Below, piece after piece: positions 63,878 to 64,000 of a stretch of DNA of 64,000 nucleotides (position 1 is the first letter of the stretch; the number at the start of each line of letters is the position of its first letter). Below the pieces are notes generated by a model, which did not search any database, was not told the origin of the DNA, and saw nothing but the letters and a program-made list of their open reading frames with translations. Source of the stretch: Phenylobacterium sp. (GTDB taxonomy: Bacteria; Pseudomonadota; Alphaproteobacteria; Caulobacterales; Caulobacteraceae); assembly GCF_030680185.1 (NCBI RefSeq), contig NZ_JAUXVZ010000054.1:62001-126000 (forward strand). The letters are read 5' to 3'. The translations under genes and the position numbers were made by a program.

Positions 63878-64000
63878 TCAGCCGAGGGCGCGCTTGGGCT
63901 CGCTCTCGAGCACGCCGAGTTCCCGGGCCACCCTGCCCATCACCGCGATCACCTGGTCCAGCTGTTCGATGCTGTGGGCGGCGCTGACGCTGGAGCGGAG
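63878..64000 (-). CDS. spt: Alpha-oxoamine synthase C-terminus, probable serine palmitoyltransferase
   Basis: Only the last 40 residues are present (LRSSVSAAHSIEQLDQVIAV, then GRVARELGV and a short tail). The SVSAAH-x-x-E-Q pattern is the C-terminal substrate-clamp region of alpha-oxoamine synthases (SPT, KBL, BioF). Because the adjoining genes are ceramide and lipid-kinase genes, serine palmitoyltransferase is the likeliest member. The gene continues beyond the window. Confidence 0.75.
   Translation of the reverse strand, partial: LRSSVSAAHSIEQLDQVIAVMGRVARELGVLESEPKRALG

Overview
This 64 kb window is GC-rich chromosomal DNA from an alphaproteobacterium of the family Caulobacteraceae (Caulobacter or Phenylobacterium type). 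The assignment rests on a PopA-like cell-cycle protein beside mfd, an NDUFS4-like complex I subunit, the alphaproteobacterial order aminotransferase-hom-glpX-recJ, a class I PHA synthase, and a right-hand end that carries the Caulobacter-type ceramide/sphingolipid locus. Genes are densely packed, with many 1-4 base overlaps. I see no insertion sequence, prophage or CRISPR array.

Layout. 1-4.2 kb: the 3' part of argC, a PAS hybrid histidine kinase, a lipoprotein MsrB and a beta-lactamase-fold hydrolase. 4.2-6.8 kb: PhaC and a small lipoprotein. 6.9-12.2 kb: aminotransferase, homoserine dehydrogenase, GlpX, RecJ. 12.3-15.1 kb: tRNA-Glu, a small lipoprotein, a double cold-shock-domain protein, a DUF192 protein, a thioesterase, tRNA-Pro, an NDUFS4-like protein, tRNA-Arg. 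15.1-17.1 kb: a divergent TetR/SDR pair and a DUF2188-like protein. 17.0-24.0 kb: sulfur and amino acid genes (metC, cysK, sseA), a glycerate-kinase-like protein, an orphan AapJ-like binding protein, a GNAT enzyme and CFA synthase. 24.2-27.5 kb: kdsA-hldE-hldD for LPS inner core. 27.5-36.6 kb: a DUF3089 protein, recG, a lipoprotein, sdhE, mfd and popA. 36.8-41.7 kb: SDR, acyl-CoA racemase, YihY/BrkB protein, TusA-like protein, MFS transporter. 41.9-48.1 kb: a ydbH-ynbE-ydbL set, a class II photolyase and a redoxin/2OG-Fe(II) oxygenase fusion. 48.3-51.1 kb: a shortened KdpD-like/KdpE-like two-component pair, an HPF/RaiA-like protein and a small disordered protein. 51.2-53.8 kb: the arsenic operon arsR-arsC-acr3-arsH.

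54.0-64.0 kb is the most interesting part. Two nucleotidyltransferases, a large GNAT-like protein resembling bacterial ceramide synthase, an LptG/LptF-like permease pair, a HIT protein, a secreted DUF2141 protein, a metallophosphoesterase, a CDP-alcohol phosphatidyltransferase, a lipid kinase and a nucleotidyltransferase-like protein lie together. They end at the C-terminus of an alpha-oxoamine synthase of the serine palmitoyltransferase family. The composition suggests one locus that makes ceramide, builds an anionic head group and, by inference, moves the lipid outward through a dedicated LptFG-like pair.

All calls come from reading the sequence and from memory of the families; no database search was run. 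Many long open frames on the opposite strand are GC-driven shadows and are left out.
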